Shown: positions 28,050-36,350 of the stretch, piece by piece
Layout of the letters: the number at the start of each line of letters is the position of its first letter
How positions within the stretch are numbered: position 1 is the stretch's first letter
NCBI RefSeq assembly: GCF_005796225.1
Contig: NZ_VAHO01000014.1
Span: forward strand, 1-64,000
Length of the DNA stretch: 64,000 nt
Reading direction: 5' to 3'
DNA from: Pseudarthrobacter sp. NamE5
GTDB lineage: Bacteria; Actinomycetota; Actinomycetes; Actinomycetales; Micrococcaceae
Notes under the pieces: generated by a model
The model's input: the letters and a program-made list of their open reading frames with translations, nothing else
Told to the model about the DNA's origin: nothing
Database searches by the model: none
Program-made: the position numbers and the translations under genes

Positions 28050-28120
28050 CTGCCGGCTGGCCACTCACTGACCGTGCCCCGCTGTTCCCGCCTTGCCGCT
28101 CCAGCCTTACTGGTTAGGCC

Positions 28121-29878
28121 CTACTGCGCCAGGCGCTGGCCAGCCCAGGGACCGGCAATGTTCGACGGCGAGGCGAGGCTTCCGGAGGTCAGGTCCCAGT
28201 ACTGCACCACATCAGAGGCCCGACGAAGCGCCAGCCCGGTGGAGTTCAGCCCCGTAACGTCCCGCAGCGGCCTGATGCCGGTGACGTCTCCCCAGCCGGT
28301 GGCCACTGTGGCCCTTGCCTCTGCGCGCAGCGCCGTGGTCCCCAAGCCGCGGTAGAGCTGGACCGCGCCGTCGGCCCGGAGCGCCAGGACGTCCTGGAAG
28401 CCGTCGGCGTCGTAATCCACCATGGACAACTTCCGGGCGGTGCCCACCGAGCCCACAAACGTGCGGACGGACAGGTCGCCCATGCCCTTGTTGGGGTACA
28501 GGTAGAGGTTCCCGGCGCCGTCCAGCGCCAAAATCTGGGGCATCCTGTTGTTGGCGCACCAGCCGCCGACCGCCAGCGTCAGTGTTTCCCACCCCCCGTT
28601 GCCCAAAGTGACCGGCGCGTGGAAGCCTCCGCCGGCTATGCCACGGTGCAGTGTCAGGGTGCCGTTCGTCCGCTGTGCCAAGAGATCGTATGCGCCGTCA
28701 CGGTCCCAGTCCGTGGTGAACACTTCCTTGGCGCCGGCGAAGCCCGACCCGATCACCCGGGCCGCACCAAAAGTCCGCGCCCCCGTGGCCGCCTTGCCAA
28801 GGAGCTGCCCGGCGGAGTCCACCGTCACCAGGTCGCCTGGCCCCTTGATGGCCGCGGCCGAGAGGTCAAGCGTGGGCGGCATGTGCCGGACCGGGGCGTC
28901 GCACATGGAGGGTGCCGGCGACGGAAGAGCGGTGCTGGGAGCACTGCCGCCGGGGGAGTTGGTGGTGCCTGCAGGAAGGGTGGTGTAGCCGAAGAAGTTA
29001 ACCACGCCCCAGATCTGGTACGTCCTGTCCGTATAGCTGATCCCGGCGCCCATCACGTTGAAGCGGGGATCAAGCAGCATGGCGTTGTGGCCGGGAGAGC
29101 CCTTCCACCATTCGACCAGCAGCGCCGCATCCCGGTCAGTGCGGATGGCGATGACCTCGCCGGCGCCGTTGTTGGGGCTCAAGGCACGCGGATCGGTCCA
29201 GAAACTGGCCCGGTGCTCTATCACCTCGCGGGACGCGATGTTGTCCGACCACTCCTGCGCCAGGGCCGCGACGGTGGCGTGATAATTGACCGGGTTCAGG
29301 CCCCTGGATACCCGGTATTCGTTGATTTTGTTGAATACGGTCAGGACGGCGGCCGCATTGTTGTCCGGAACCAGCGCCTCTGCCGCGGGAACGGCTGTGG
29401 ATTCAGGAGCGGCCTGCCGGGAAACTGAGGGGGAGGCCAGTTCCTCGTCCGGAGCCCACAGCGGCGGAATGGAGGGGACCTCGGTTCCTGTCCCTGCCGG
29501 CTCGGCTTCGGGGGTGGCTGTTGGCGCCGCTGGTGCCGTTGCCCCGCCGGCCCTGGCGGTTGCGCCAGCATCCGGGGCGCCAGGGGTGGCCGGTTCCGGT
29601 GCGGTTCCGGATCCAGCAGCAGTCACCAAGGGCTCCGTGGGTGACGCCGGGCGGATGTCCGGTTCCACGGCGGGGGTGAGCGGGGACCCGGTTGCGCCTG
29701 CCCCGGAGGGGGAATGGCCGTCGTCATGGACAACGGAAGGAGCGAAGGCAACGCTGTTGGCGCCGGAAGCCGTGACAAGCCCGCTCCCGGCAGGGGGCAG
29801 GGAAGACGTGCCCCCGGAGGTGGCCAGCACCAATGCACAGAGCACGCCAATGAAAGACGGCACGACCTTTTTATTCAC
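28121..29878 (-). CDS. Secreted CAP-domain protein with FG-GAP/VCBS-like repeats
   Basis: A 585-residue exported protein. A signal peptide is followed by an Ala/Pro/Thr-rich linker to about residue 175. Next comes a CAP (SCP/PR1) domain, with NEYRVSRGLNPVNYHATVAALAQEW and PGHNAMLLDPRFNVMG. The C-terminal 250 residues hold FG-GAP/VCBS-type repeats (TTDWDRDGAYDLLAQR, MVDYDADGFQDVLALR), which bind calcium in related proteins. The combination suggests a cell-surface or released factor; no enzymatic activity can be claimed. It ends convergently with the SRPBCC gene. Confidence 0.88.
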   Translation of the reverse strand: MNKKVVPSFIGVLCALVLATSGGTSSLPPAGSGLVTASGANSVAFAPSVVHDDGHSPSGAGATGSPLTPAVEPDIRPASPTEPLVTAAGSGTAPEPATPGAPDAGATARAGGATAPAAPTATPEAEPAGTGTEVPSIPPLWAPDEELASPSVSRQAAPESTAVPAAEALVPDNNAAAVLTVFNKINEYRVSRGLNPVNYHATVAALAQEWSDNIASREVIEHRASFWTDPRALSPNNGAGEVIAIRTDRDAALLVEWWKGSPGHNAMLLDPRFNVMGAGISYTDRTYQIWGVVNFFGYTTLPAGTTNSPGGSAPSTALPSPAPSMCDAPVRHMPPTLDLSAAAIKGPGDLVTVDSAGQLLGKAATGARTFGAARVIGSGFAGAKEVFTTDWDRDGAYDLLAQRTNGTLTLHRGIAGGGFHAPVTLGNGGWETLTLAVGGWCANNRMPQILALDGAGNLYLYPNKGMGDLSVRTFVGSVGTARKLSMVDYDADGFQDVLALRADGAVQLYRGLGTTALRAEARATVATGWGDVTGIRPLRDVTGLNSTGLALRRASDVVQYWDLTSGSLASPSNIAGPWAGQRLAQ

Positions 29879-30011
29879 AACATCCCCAGCTCTGTTGGGC
29901 CATCCGGGAGACCATCCGGCGCCTGAATCACTGAAGCAACATTAGCCCCACTGGGCATCAGCAACAACGAAAAAATGCAGCTGTGGATAACCGATACGGT
30001 AATTTGGGACG

Positions 30012-30587
30012 GTGCTGATCTCTGACCGCGACATTCGTGCCGAAATAGACTCCCAGCGGATCGTGCTCGAGCCGTACGATCCCGCGATGGTCCAGCCGTC
30101 GTCGGTGGATGTCCGGATCGACAAGTTTTTCCGCCTGTTCGACAACCACAAGTACGCACACATCGACCCCGCAGAGGAGCAGCCGGAGCTGACCCGGCTC
30201 GTTGAGGTGGAGCAGAATGAGCCTTTCATCCTGCATCCGGGCGAGTTTGTCCTTGGTTCCACCTTTGAGACAGTTACGCTGCCCGACGACATTGCAGCCC
30301 GGCTGGAGGGGAAGTCGTCCCTGGGCCGGCTGGGACTGCTGACCCACTCCACTGCCGGATTCATCGATCCCGGCTTCTCAGGCCATGTCACGCTGGAGCT
30401 GTCCAACATGGCCACGCTCCCCATCAAGCTGTGGCCCGGCATGAAGATCGGCCAGCTGTGCTTCTTCCGGCTTTCCTCGTCTGCGGAGTACCCCTACGGC
30501 TCAGGCGAATACGGCAACCGTTACCAGGGCCAGCGCGGGCCTACCGCCAGCCGCAGCCACCTGAACTTCCACCGCACCGGCATCTGA
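30012..30587 (+). CDS. dcd: dCTP deaminase
   Basis: A 191-residue homotrimeric enzyme that turns dCTP into dUTP for thymidylate synthesis. The hallmark [12 protein letters not shown] holds the conserved Ser and Arg, and [16 protein letters not shown] holds the catalytic Glu. The actinobacterial enzyme may be the bifunctional form that continues to dUMP; I cannot decide this here. The GTG at 30012 gives the standard N-terminus ([11 protein letters not shown]). It is a single-gene unit. Confidence 0.95.
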   Translation: MLISDRDIRAEIDSQRIVLEPYDPAMVQPSSVDVRIDKFFRLFDNHKYAHIDPAEEQPELTRLVEVEQNEPFILHPGEFVLGSTFETVTLPDDIAARLEGKSSLGRLGLLTHSTAGFIDPGFSGHVTLELSNMATLPIKLWPGMKIGQLCFFRLSSSAEYPYGSGEYGNRYQGQRGPTASRSHLNFHRTGI

Positions 30588-30686
30588 CGCAGCAGGACTT
30601 CCGCAGCCGGCCCAAGGGGACCCGGCCAGCCAGCAGTCCGTTCCAGGCCTTCGCAGCCAACTGGCAGCCGAAGCGCCACCGCGTGG

Positions 30687-31868
30687 TCAGGCCTTCGCGG
30701 CCACCCTCGGAGCAGGCAGGACGGCCTTGGCCAGCGGCTCCGCATAGCGTGCGGCGAGCGGGCCCGTGACGGCCAGGAGCAGCACGTAGGCGGTGGCAAG
30801 GGCGGCAAGTTCGCCGGGTATCGCTCCGGATGCCACTGCCAGTCCGGCGATGACGATCGAGAACTCGCCGCGGGCTATCAAGGTAGCCCCCGCACGGAAC
30901 CGGCCCGGCCTGGCAATGCCCACGCGCTTCGCTGCCCAGATCCCTGTCGCCATCTTGGTGGCAGCGGTGACAACCGCCAGCACCAGGGCCCAGCCGAGCA
31001 CCGGCGGAATGGATGAGGGATCGGTATTGAGCCCGAACGCCACGAAGAAGATGGCGGCGAAGAGGTCGCGCAGCGGTTCAAGGATGCGGGTGGCGTTGTG
31101 CGCCGTCGCGCCTGAAATTGCGATCCCGAGCATGAAGGCGCCAACTGCCGCGGAAACCTGCATGGCAGAGGCCAGGCCGGCCACCAGGAGAGCGGCACCC
31201 AGCACGTTCAGCAGGAACACTTCGGAGTTTTCGCTGTGGACGGCCTTGGACACCTGGTGCCCGTGGCGCAGTGCCACCATCAGCACCAGGCTGACGACGG
31301 CCAGCGCGATGCCGACGGTGGTAAGGCCGCCGAGGAAGCTGACCCCGGCAAGGATGGTGGTGAGGACCGGAAGATAGACGGCCATGGCCAGGTCCTCAAA
31401 AACCAGGATGGAGAGCACCACCGGGGTTTCCCGGTTGCCGATCCGGCCCAGGTCCGTGATGACCTTTGCTGCGATTCCTGACGAGGAGATGTAGGTGACC
31501 CCGCCCAGCACCATGGCTCCTACCCCGCCCCAGCCCAGCAGGTAGGCAAGAGCCGCCCCCGGAAGGAAGTTAAGGACCAGGTCAAGCACGCCCGCCTGCC
31601 AGGATCTCCTCAATCCGGTGAAAAGCTCTGCGGCCGTATATTCCAAACCGAGCATCAGCAGCAGAAGGATAACGCCGATTTCGCCGGAAAGGTGCGCAAA
31701 CTCGTGCATCCCCTCAAGCTTGATAATCCCGCCGGCCCCAAAGGCAAGCCCGCCAAGAAGGTACAGCGGGATAGGCGACATTCCGATCCGTCCGGCCAGC
31801 CTGGCCAACAGGCCGAGGCAGAACACAACGGCCCCCAGTTCAATGAGGGTCAGGGCCAACGGGTCCAT
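30687..31868 (-). CDS. K+/H+ antiporter membrane subunit, CPA2 family (KhtU-like)
   Basis: A 393-residue membrane protein with about 12 helices and the monovalent cation:proton antiporter-2 pattern (for example LLLLMLGLEYTAAELF and the unwound-helix region GIAAKVITDLGRIGNRETP). There is no attached RCK domain. It follows a separate RCK_C subunit by five bases, the KhtTU arrangement, in which the membrane protein exports K+ in exchange for protons under control of the small subunit. It is the last gene of a six-gene run that begins with sugar-type oxidoreductase genes. Confidence 0.92.
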   Translation of the reverse strand: MDPLALTLIELGAVVFCLGLLARLAGRIGMSPIPLYLLGGLAFGAGGIIKLEGMHEFAHLSGEIGVILLLLMLGLEYTAAELFTGLRRSWQAGVLDLVLNFLPGAALAYLLGWGGVGAMVLGGVTYISSSGIAAKVITDLGRIGNRETPVVLSILVFEDLAMAVYLPVLTTILAGVSFLGGLTTVGIALAVVSLVLMVALRHGHQVSKAVHSENSEVFLLNVLGAALLVAGLASAMQVSAAVGAFMLGIAISGATAHNATRILEPLRDLFAAIFFVAFGLNTDPSSIPPVLGWALVLAVVTAATKMATGIWAAKRVGIARPGRFRAGATLIARGEFSIVIAGLAVASGAIPGELAALATAYVLLLAVTGPLAARYAEPLAKAVLPAPRVAAKA

Positions 31869-31873
31869 AGCGT

Positions 31874-32356
31874 TTATCCGTTACGAAGGATATCGGCCGC
31901 CGTATCGAGGCCTTCCTGGGTGCCGACAGCTATCAGCAGGTCACCGGTGTGAAGAACGACGTCGGGCCCCGGCGACGGCAGCACCTCACCTTCACGCATG
32001 ATCGCCACGATGGAAACGCCGCAGCGGGTGCGGATACAAGCCTTTCCCATGGGCTGGTTTTGGAACGGGGAGTCCGGCGTGATGGAAAATTGCCGGGTGA
32101 CGATGCCGGGGACATCTTTGTGCTCCTCCGACAGTTTCATGGCCAGGTGCTGTCCGCCGAGCAGGTTGCCCAGCGTTGCTGCCTCTTCCGCCGTCAGCGG
32201 GATGGAAGCCTGGCAGGTATCGGGATCGTCCCAGGTGGACACGATAAGTTCCGTCTGGCCCTCCCGCAGCTCCACGACGCCGATCCGGCGGCCCGAAGCC
32301 GTCATGAAGTCCTTCCGCCGGCCAAGGCCCGGAAGGTTCGTCTCATCCACGTTCAT
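31874..32356 (-). CDS. Antiporter regulatory subunit with RCK_C (TrkA-C) domain (KhtT-like)
   Basis: A 160-residue soluble protein. The N-terminal half resembles KhtT (RRIGVVELREGQTELIVS). The C-terminal half (about 78-158) is an RCK_C domain ending in GEVLPSPGPDVVLHTGDLLIAVGTQEGL. Bacillus KhtT gates KhtU in response to pH and cyclic di-AMP; the same is plausible but not shown here. Its ATG overlaps the stop of the LacI-type regulator gene by four bases (ATGA), so translation of the two is coupled. Confidence 0.9.
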   Translation of the reverse strand: MNVDETNLPGLGRRKDFMTASGRRIGVVELREGQTELIVSTWDDPDTCQASIPLTAEEAATLGNLLGGQHLAMKLSEEHKDVPGIVTRQFSITPDSPFQNQPMGKACIRTRCGVSIVAIMREGEVLPSPGPDVVLHTGDLLIAVGTQEGLDTAADILRNG

Positions 32357-33408
32357 GGTTCCAGCCTAGTCTCCCGCGGCGCCCTTGGGGCGGGCCCGGA
32401 CGATTCGCGAAGGACCAGCCGCGTGCCTGCGGTTCCAGCTTCCGTCGGCAGGGTGCCGCCGGGCTTCAGCGCCGCGAGCAGCTGCTTCATGGCATGGCCG
32501 CCCTGTGCCTCGAGGTCCATGTGGACGGTGGTCAGTGACGGGACCAGGAAAGCAGACTCCGGGTGGTCGTCCCAGCCCACCACACTCACATCGTCAGGGA
32601 CCCTGCGGCCTTCTTCGTGAAGGGCCCGGATGGCTCCGATGGCCAACTGGTCGTTGGCGGCGAAGATGGCGGTGATGGACCGGTCAGCAATGAGGGTTTG
32701 CGCGGCGGCGTAGCCGGAAGCTGCGCTCCACTCTGCTTCGGCCACCCCGCCGTCCTCCAGCCCGGCATGCTGGACCGCCCGCCGGTAGACACTGAGGCGG
32801 TTCCTCGCTGCCGGCCATGCCTGCGGACCTGCGATGTGGGCGATCCGCCGGTGCCCCAGGGCGGCGAGGTGCGCCACGATGGCCTGTGCCGCCGATCCGT
32901 CCGACATCCTGCCCTGGCCGCGCATCTGGTCGTCATATTCCCCGGCAACCACGACCGGGATCCGTTCCTGCGCCTGCAGGAGATCGGTTCCGGCAAGGGG
33001 AACGAAGGACAGCGCACCTGCGAAAGGACCGCCGTCGAGAATCCTGCGGAGCCGTTCTGTCCGCTCCGGTCCGCTTCCCTCAAGGGCGACGACGTCCAGG
33101 TGGTAGCCGGCGTCCTGGGCTGTTGCCGCGGCACCGGTCAGCATTCGGGACGGAAAGAACGGCGAGGCCCCTGGCACCAGGGCAAGGAGGCGGTAGGTGG
33201 CCCTGGTGCGCAGCGAACGGGCCGCGAGGTTGGGCGTGTAGTTCAGTTCCGCCATGGCCCGCTCAACCTTGTCGGACGTCGCGGCCTTCAGTTTTGAACG
33301 GTCAGCCATATACCGCGAGACTGTCTGGTGCGAGACCCCGGCGAGCCGCGCCACTTCGTAAATTGTGGCTGCGCGGCCCGGCCCGGCGCCGGCTGGCGTG
33401 GGTTTCAC
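32353..33408 (-). CDS. LacI-family transcriptional regulator
   Basis: A 351-residue LacI/GalR protein. The HTH is ATIYEVARLAGVSHQTVSRYM, followed by the hinge and a periplasmic-binding-protein-like sensor domain that includes VSVVGWDDHPESAFL. The GTG start at 33408 overlaps the cupin gene's stop (GTGA); the longer reading frame upstream lies in that gene. It sits inside the operon it probably represses: a TGAAA-N2-TTTCA palindrome lies between the operon's promoter and first start codon. The effector is probably a sugar or sugar acid. Confidence 0.92.
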   Translation of the reverse strand: MKPTPAGAGPGRAATIYEVARLAGVSHQTVSRYMADRSKLKAATSDKVERAMAELNYTPNLAARSLRTRATYRLLALVPGASPFFPSRMLTGAAATAQDAGYHLDVVALEGSGPERTERLRRILDGGPFAGALSFVPLAGTDLLQAQERIPVVVAGEYDDQMRGQGRMSDGSAAQAIVAHLAALGHRRIAHIAGPQAWPAARNRLSVYRRAVQHAGLEDGGVAEAEWSAASGYAAAQTLIADRSITAIFAANDQLAIGAIRALHEEGRRVPDDVSVVGWDDHPESAFLVPSLTTVHMDLEAQGGHAMKQLLAALKPGGTLPTEAGTAGTRLVLRESSGPAPRAPRETRLEP

Positions 33409-34139
33409 AGCCGGGCATCCTCCCAGGTGGTGAGGCGGCCGCACATGCCGTACCCCTCGCCCGTCCGCCGGCCGCCCCGCGCCACGGCTGCGCCCGCCAA
33501 GGATGCAGCTGATCCCTCGGCCAGTTCCTCCAGTGCCTGTCCGGTCGCCCTGACCTGGGCCAGGACGTTCGCTTCCCACAGTTCTTTCCATCGTTCTACG
33601 CGGGGACGGACCAGGCGGGCTGCGGCGCGGTGGAATTCTGCCAGGGCGCCAGGGCCATCCGTGAGCACGGAAGTATGCAGTTGTGCGTATCCTTCCAGGG
33701 CAAGGTCACGCCGACGGCGGGAGGCGGCGGCCAGGACGGACTCCTCCACGTCGCGCGGCAGGACAGCATGCTCCGCGTACAGGTCCGGGTCCTGCACGAT
33801 GTGGCGTGGAAACGTCAGGACCGCGTCTCCGGCCTCAGGCAACCCGGCGTTGGACATGATGACCGTCAGGGTCAGGTCTTCCGTGTTCACCAGGCGGTGG
33901 ACGGTGCCGGGGCTGAACCAGAGCAGGGCTCCCGCCGCCAGGCTGTGTTCCTCGGCGCCTGCCATGGAAAGGGTATGCACCTCGCCCCTGCCGGCCGTGA
34001 CCAGGTAGGCCTCGGACGACACCGTGTGCAGGTGCGGCGAACCCCCGCACAGCCCGTCGACGGACTCCCAGTCATAAACCCGAAGCCCGCTGACAGCAGT
34101 GCCGCCCGGAAAGCGGGGAACCGGGGCAGTGCTGCTCAC
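33405..34139 (-). CDS. Cupin-domain protein
   Basis: A 244-residue protein. Residues about 30-115 form a cupin barrel with the metal-ligand pattern PHLHTVSSEAYLVTAGRGEVHTL and a second motif FSPGTVHRLVN. The remaining part is mainly helical and of unknown role. It could be a sugar isomerase/epimerase-like enzyme or a ligand sensor. Both ends overlap neighbours by four bases, tying it firmly to the DUF6807 and LacI genes. Confidence 0.8.
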   Translation of the reverse strand: MSSTAPVPRFPGGTAVSGLRVYDWESVDGLCGGSPHLHTVSSEAYLVTAGRGEVHTLSMAGAEEHSLAAGALLWFSPGTVHRLVNTEDLTLTVIMSNAGLPEAGDAVLTFPRHIVQDPDLYAEHAVLPRDVEESVLAAASRRRRDLALEGYAQLHTSVLTDGPGALAEFHRAAARLVRPRVERWKELWEANVLAQVRATGQALEELAEGSAASLAGAAVARGGRRTGEGYGMCGRLTTWEDARL

Positions 34140-35107
34140 TTGTCTGCCCGCGCCCGGGAGGTGCCGGCCAGTACTTCACGGGCGGCAGTGGCCAGGGATT
34201 CTGCCCGCGCTGCATCTGACTGCCCGTCAGCGATGACCACGGCATGCCGGAAGCGCAGGGTTGAGTCTGCTGGAAACAGGACTTCCTTGCTGAAGAAGGG
34301 AGCCGGGCCCATGCAGGCAAACGGCTCGGAGCGGGCAAACCACTCGGGTTCCGGGTGGGCGCTCCCCGGATCGTCCACCATGACCACGGTGGAGAAACGG
34401 CAGGTTTCGTCGTGCTGCCCCACGAAGGACAACCACGGTGCTCGCTGGCCGCGGAGTTCCTCGCCGGTAGCACCGCCGGGGCCAATGATGGTCCCCCCGG
34501 CAAAGGACCGCGGGCCGCGCCAGAACAGCCCGCCGTATCCTGCATTGTCCCGTCCCTCGGTGGTGGGGGAGCCAATATGGATCTCTTCGCCGGAGACGTT
34601 GGTCATTGCAGTCTCGAAGATCAGGGTGTAGCTGCCGTCAGTCCCCGGCACAACCTGGAAGGACCGCTCCTCCTCAACCACGAGCGACCCCTGCTGGGTG
34701 ACCCACTGCAGCGTATGGGCAAAAGCGAACGTCCCGCCGTCGTCCGTTGCCTTGACGAGCTCGCGGTGCCGCATGGCGCCGTTGTTCGGCAGCCACTGGT
34801 AGTCCTGGCCGCGCCGGTAGCTGGGGCCGCCCCAGAAGTTGTCCGCACCCAGATGCGGCAGGGACCAGGCGATGCCCTTATGCCACACGTGGTCGTGGGG
34901 GCGGTAGGCGCTGACCAGATCGCCGGACCTGGTGCGGACGGGGTGGAAATACGGCCTGGGCGATTCCTCCTGGGGATCGTCGGCGGTGTAGGTGTAGGTG
35001 AGTACATCCATTCCGTCAAGGAAAATCACGACGGCGGTACCATCGTCCGTCCAGGTGACCTGGTTTTTGGGGGCTTCGGCAGCAGTTGTTCCGGCGGAGG
35101 CGTTCAT
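34136..35107 (-). CDS. DUF6807 (PmoA-family) protein
   Basis: A 323-residue protein of the family often labelled PmoA, although it is unrelated to methane monooxygenase. Diagnostic parts are RPYFHPVRTRSGDLVSAYRP, HDHVWHKGIAWSLPHLGADNFWGG and NAGYGGLFWRGPRSF. Such proteins sit in sugar-use clusters beside Gfo/Idh oxidoreductases, but the reaction is not established to my knowledge. Start ATG 35107 overlaps the oxidoreductase stop (ATGA). Confidence 0.88.
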   Translation of the reverse strand: MNASAGTTAAEAPKNQVTWTDDGTAVVIFLDGMDVLTYTYTADDPQEESPRPYFHPVRTRSGDLVSAYRPHDHVWHKGIAWSLPHLGADNFWGGPSYRRGQDYQWLPNNGAMRHRELVKATDDGGTFAFAHTLQWVTQQGSLVVEEERSFQVVPGTDGSYTLIFETAMTNVSGEEIHIGSPTTEGRDNAGYGGLFWRGPRSFAGGTIIGPGGATGEELRGQRAPWLSFVGQHDETCRFSTVVMVDDPGSAHPEPEWFARSEPFACMGPAPFFSKEVLFPADSTLRFRHAVVIADGQSDAARAESLATAAREVLAGTSRARADK

Positions 35108-36204
35108 GCGTGGCTCGTTTCCAGTTTCCAAGGTTCCAGCCGGCCGTCGGCACGGTCGAAGAACGGGTTTCCTTCAGTGATTTCGCCCCGCCGTACGGTC
35201 TTGCCCGTGATGGCGGAGGCATAGATTGCGGCGGCCAGTTCCATGGTGGGGTAAGCGTCTGCCAAAGTAACCGGCGGTACCGTTCCGGAGCTGACGGCCT
35301 CGATGATCCGTGCGTACTGCGCGGGGTGGCCGCTGGGCGTCGCCGTCCGGCCGTCCGCCCACAGGTCCGCCAGGTGCTCCTGCCCGGGCGCGGGGGTTAA
35401 GCGCCAGTGTGACTCGTCATATCCGTAGAGATGCTCCAGTTCCACGGTGGCATGCTCGTAGTCAAAGCGGAGCTGGGAAGTTTCCCGGGGCGAAATGACG
35501 GAGTTTATGACGGTGCTGAGGGCTCCGGATTCGAACCGGACGATCGCAGTGGACACGTCCTCCGTTTCCGTGCGGCGGGCGAGCCTCCCCGCGAAGGCTG
35601 TCACCTCCTGCCACGGACCCCACAGGTGGAGAAGAAGGTCGAACTGGTGGATGCCGTGCCCCATGGTGGGTCCGCCGCCCTCAACGTCCCACTGGCCGCG
35701 CCACGGTACGTCGAAATACTCCTGTTTGCGGAACCACAGCGTATTGCAGAAGCCTGTCAGCGGATTGCCCAGGGCCCCGGACTCCTGCAGCTCCGCCAGC
35801 CTGCCGGCACCCGTGCCGAAGCGGTGCTGGAAAATGCAGCTGACGCGTTTCCCGGTGGTGCGTTCGGCTCCCTGGAGCTCATGCAGCTGCCGCAGTGACA
35901 GCGCCGGTGGCTTCTCCAGCACCACGTTCAGGCCAAGTGCGAGTGCTTCCAGGGCCAGCGGGGCATGCGACGACGGCGGGGTGCAGACAGCAACCAGGTC
36001 CAGTCCCGCTTCCGCGGCTGCGGCCAGGCTGGGAGCAGTGCCGGCGAATCCCATCTCCTCAGCGAACCCGGCGGCGCGGCCCTGGTCGATATCCACCGCA
36101 ACCACCAGTTCTGCTCCTGCAAGCCTCAGTGCCTCTGCATGAGCGTGGGCTATGCCGCCCGTGCCGATGATTCCCGCTCGGGGACGTGGTGGGGCCTCAC
36201 CCAT
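35104..36204 (-). CDS. Gfo/Idh/MocA-family oxidoreductase
   Basis: A 366-residue NAD(P)-dependent dehydrogenase. The Rossmann motif GIIGTGGIAHAHAEALR opens the protein, VCTPPSSHAPLALEALALG and EKPPALS follow, and the C-terminal substrate domain starts near residue 130. The family oxidises sugars, inositols or similar polyols. It is the first gene of the operon; the start is supported by AAGGATGAGGAG. A promoter and palindromic operator lie upstream. Confidence 0.93.
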   Translation of the reverse strand: MGEAPPRPRAGIIGTGGIAHAHAEALRLAGAELVVAVDIDQGRAAGFAEEMGFAGTAPSLAAAAEAGLDLVAVCTPPSSHAPLALEALALGLNVVLEKPPALSLRQLHELQGAERTTGKRVSCIFQHRFGTGAGRLAELQESGALGNPLTGFCNTLWFRKQEYFDVPWRGQWDVEGGGPTMGHGIHQFDLLLHLWGPWQEVTAFAGRLARRTETEDVSTAIVRFESGALSTVINSVISPRETSQLRFDYEHATVELEHLYGYDESHWRLTPAPGQEHLADLWADGRTATPSGHPAQYARIIEAVSSGTVPPVTLADAYPTMELAAAIYASAITGKTVRRGEITEGNPFFDRADGRLEPWKLETSHA

Positions 36205-36229
36205 GGGTTCTCCTCATCCTTGAGAAATT

Positions 36230-36287
36230 TGAAAGGTTTCATTCATTGGTGGCATCCATTATGTGATCGATAACAAGGAGCAGTCAA
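36230..36287 (-). promoter_or_regulatory. Promoter and LacI-type operator of the sugar/antiporter operon
   Basis: On the minus strand, TTGACT (36287-36282) and CATAAT (36263-36258) form a -35/-10 pair with an 18-base spacer. The palindrome TGAAA-N2-TTTCA (36230-36241) lies between the -10 box and the start codon, a normal repression position. A further AAGCGCTT, the core of many LacI-family sites, occurs upstream at 36318-36325. Confidence 0.72.
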
Positions 36288-36350
36288 GGGTCTGCGGAAA
36301 CCTGCTTCATTTAGAGGAAGCGCTTGGGCGCCCCTAAAGCCGCCAGCCGC

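Noticed and set aside
34136..35107. Methane monooxygenase subunit (PmoA)
   Set aside because: The family nickname is misleading: the protein is soluble, lacks membrane helices and sits among sugar-type genes.
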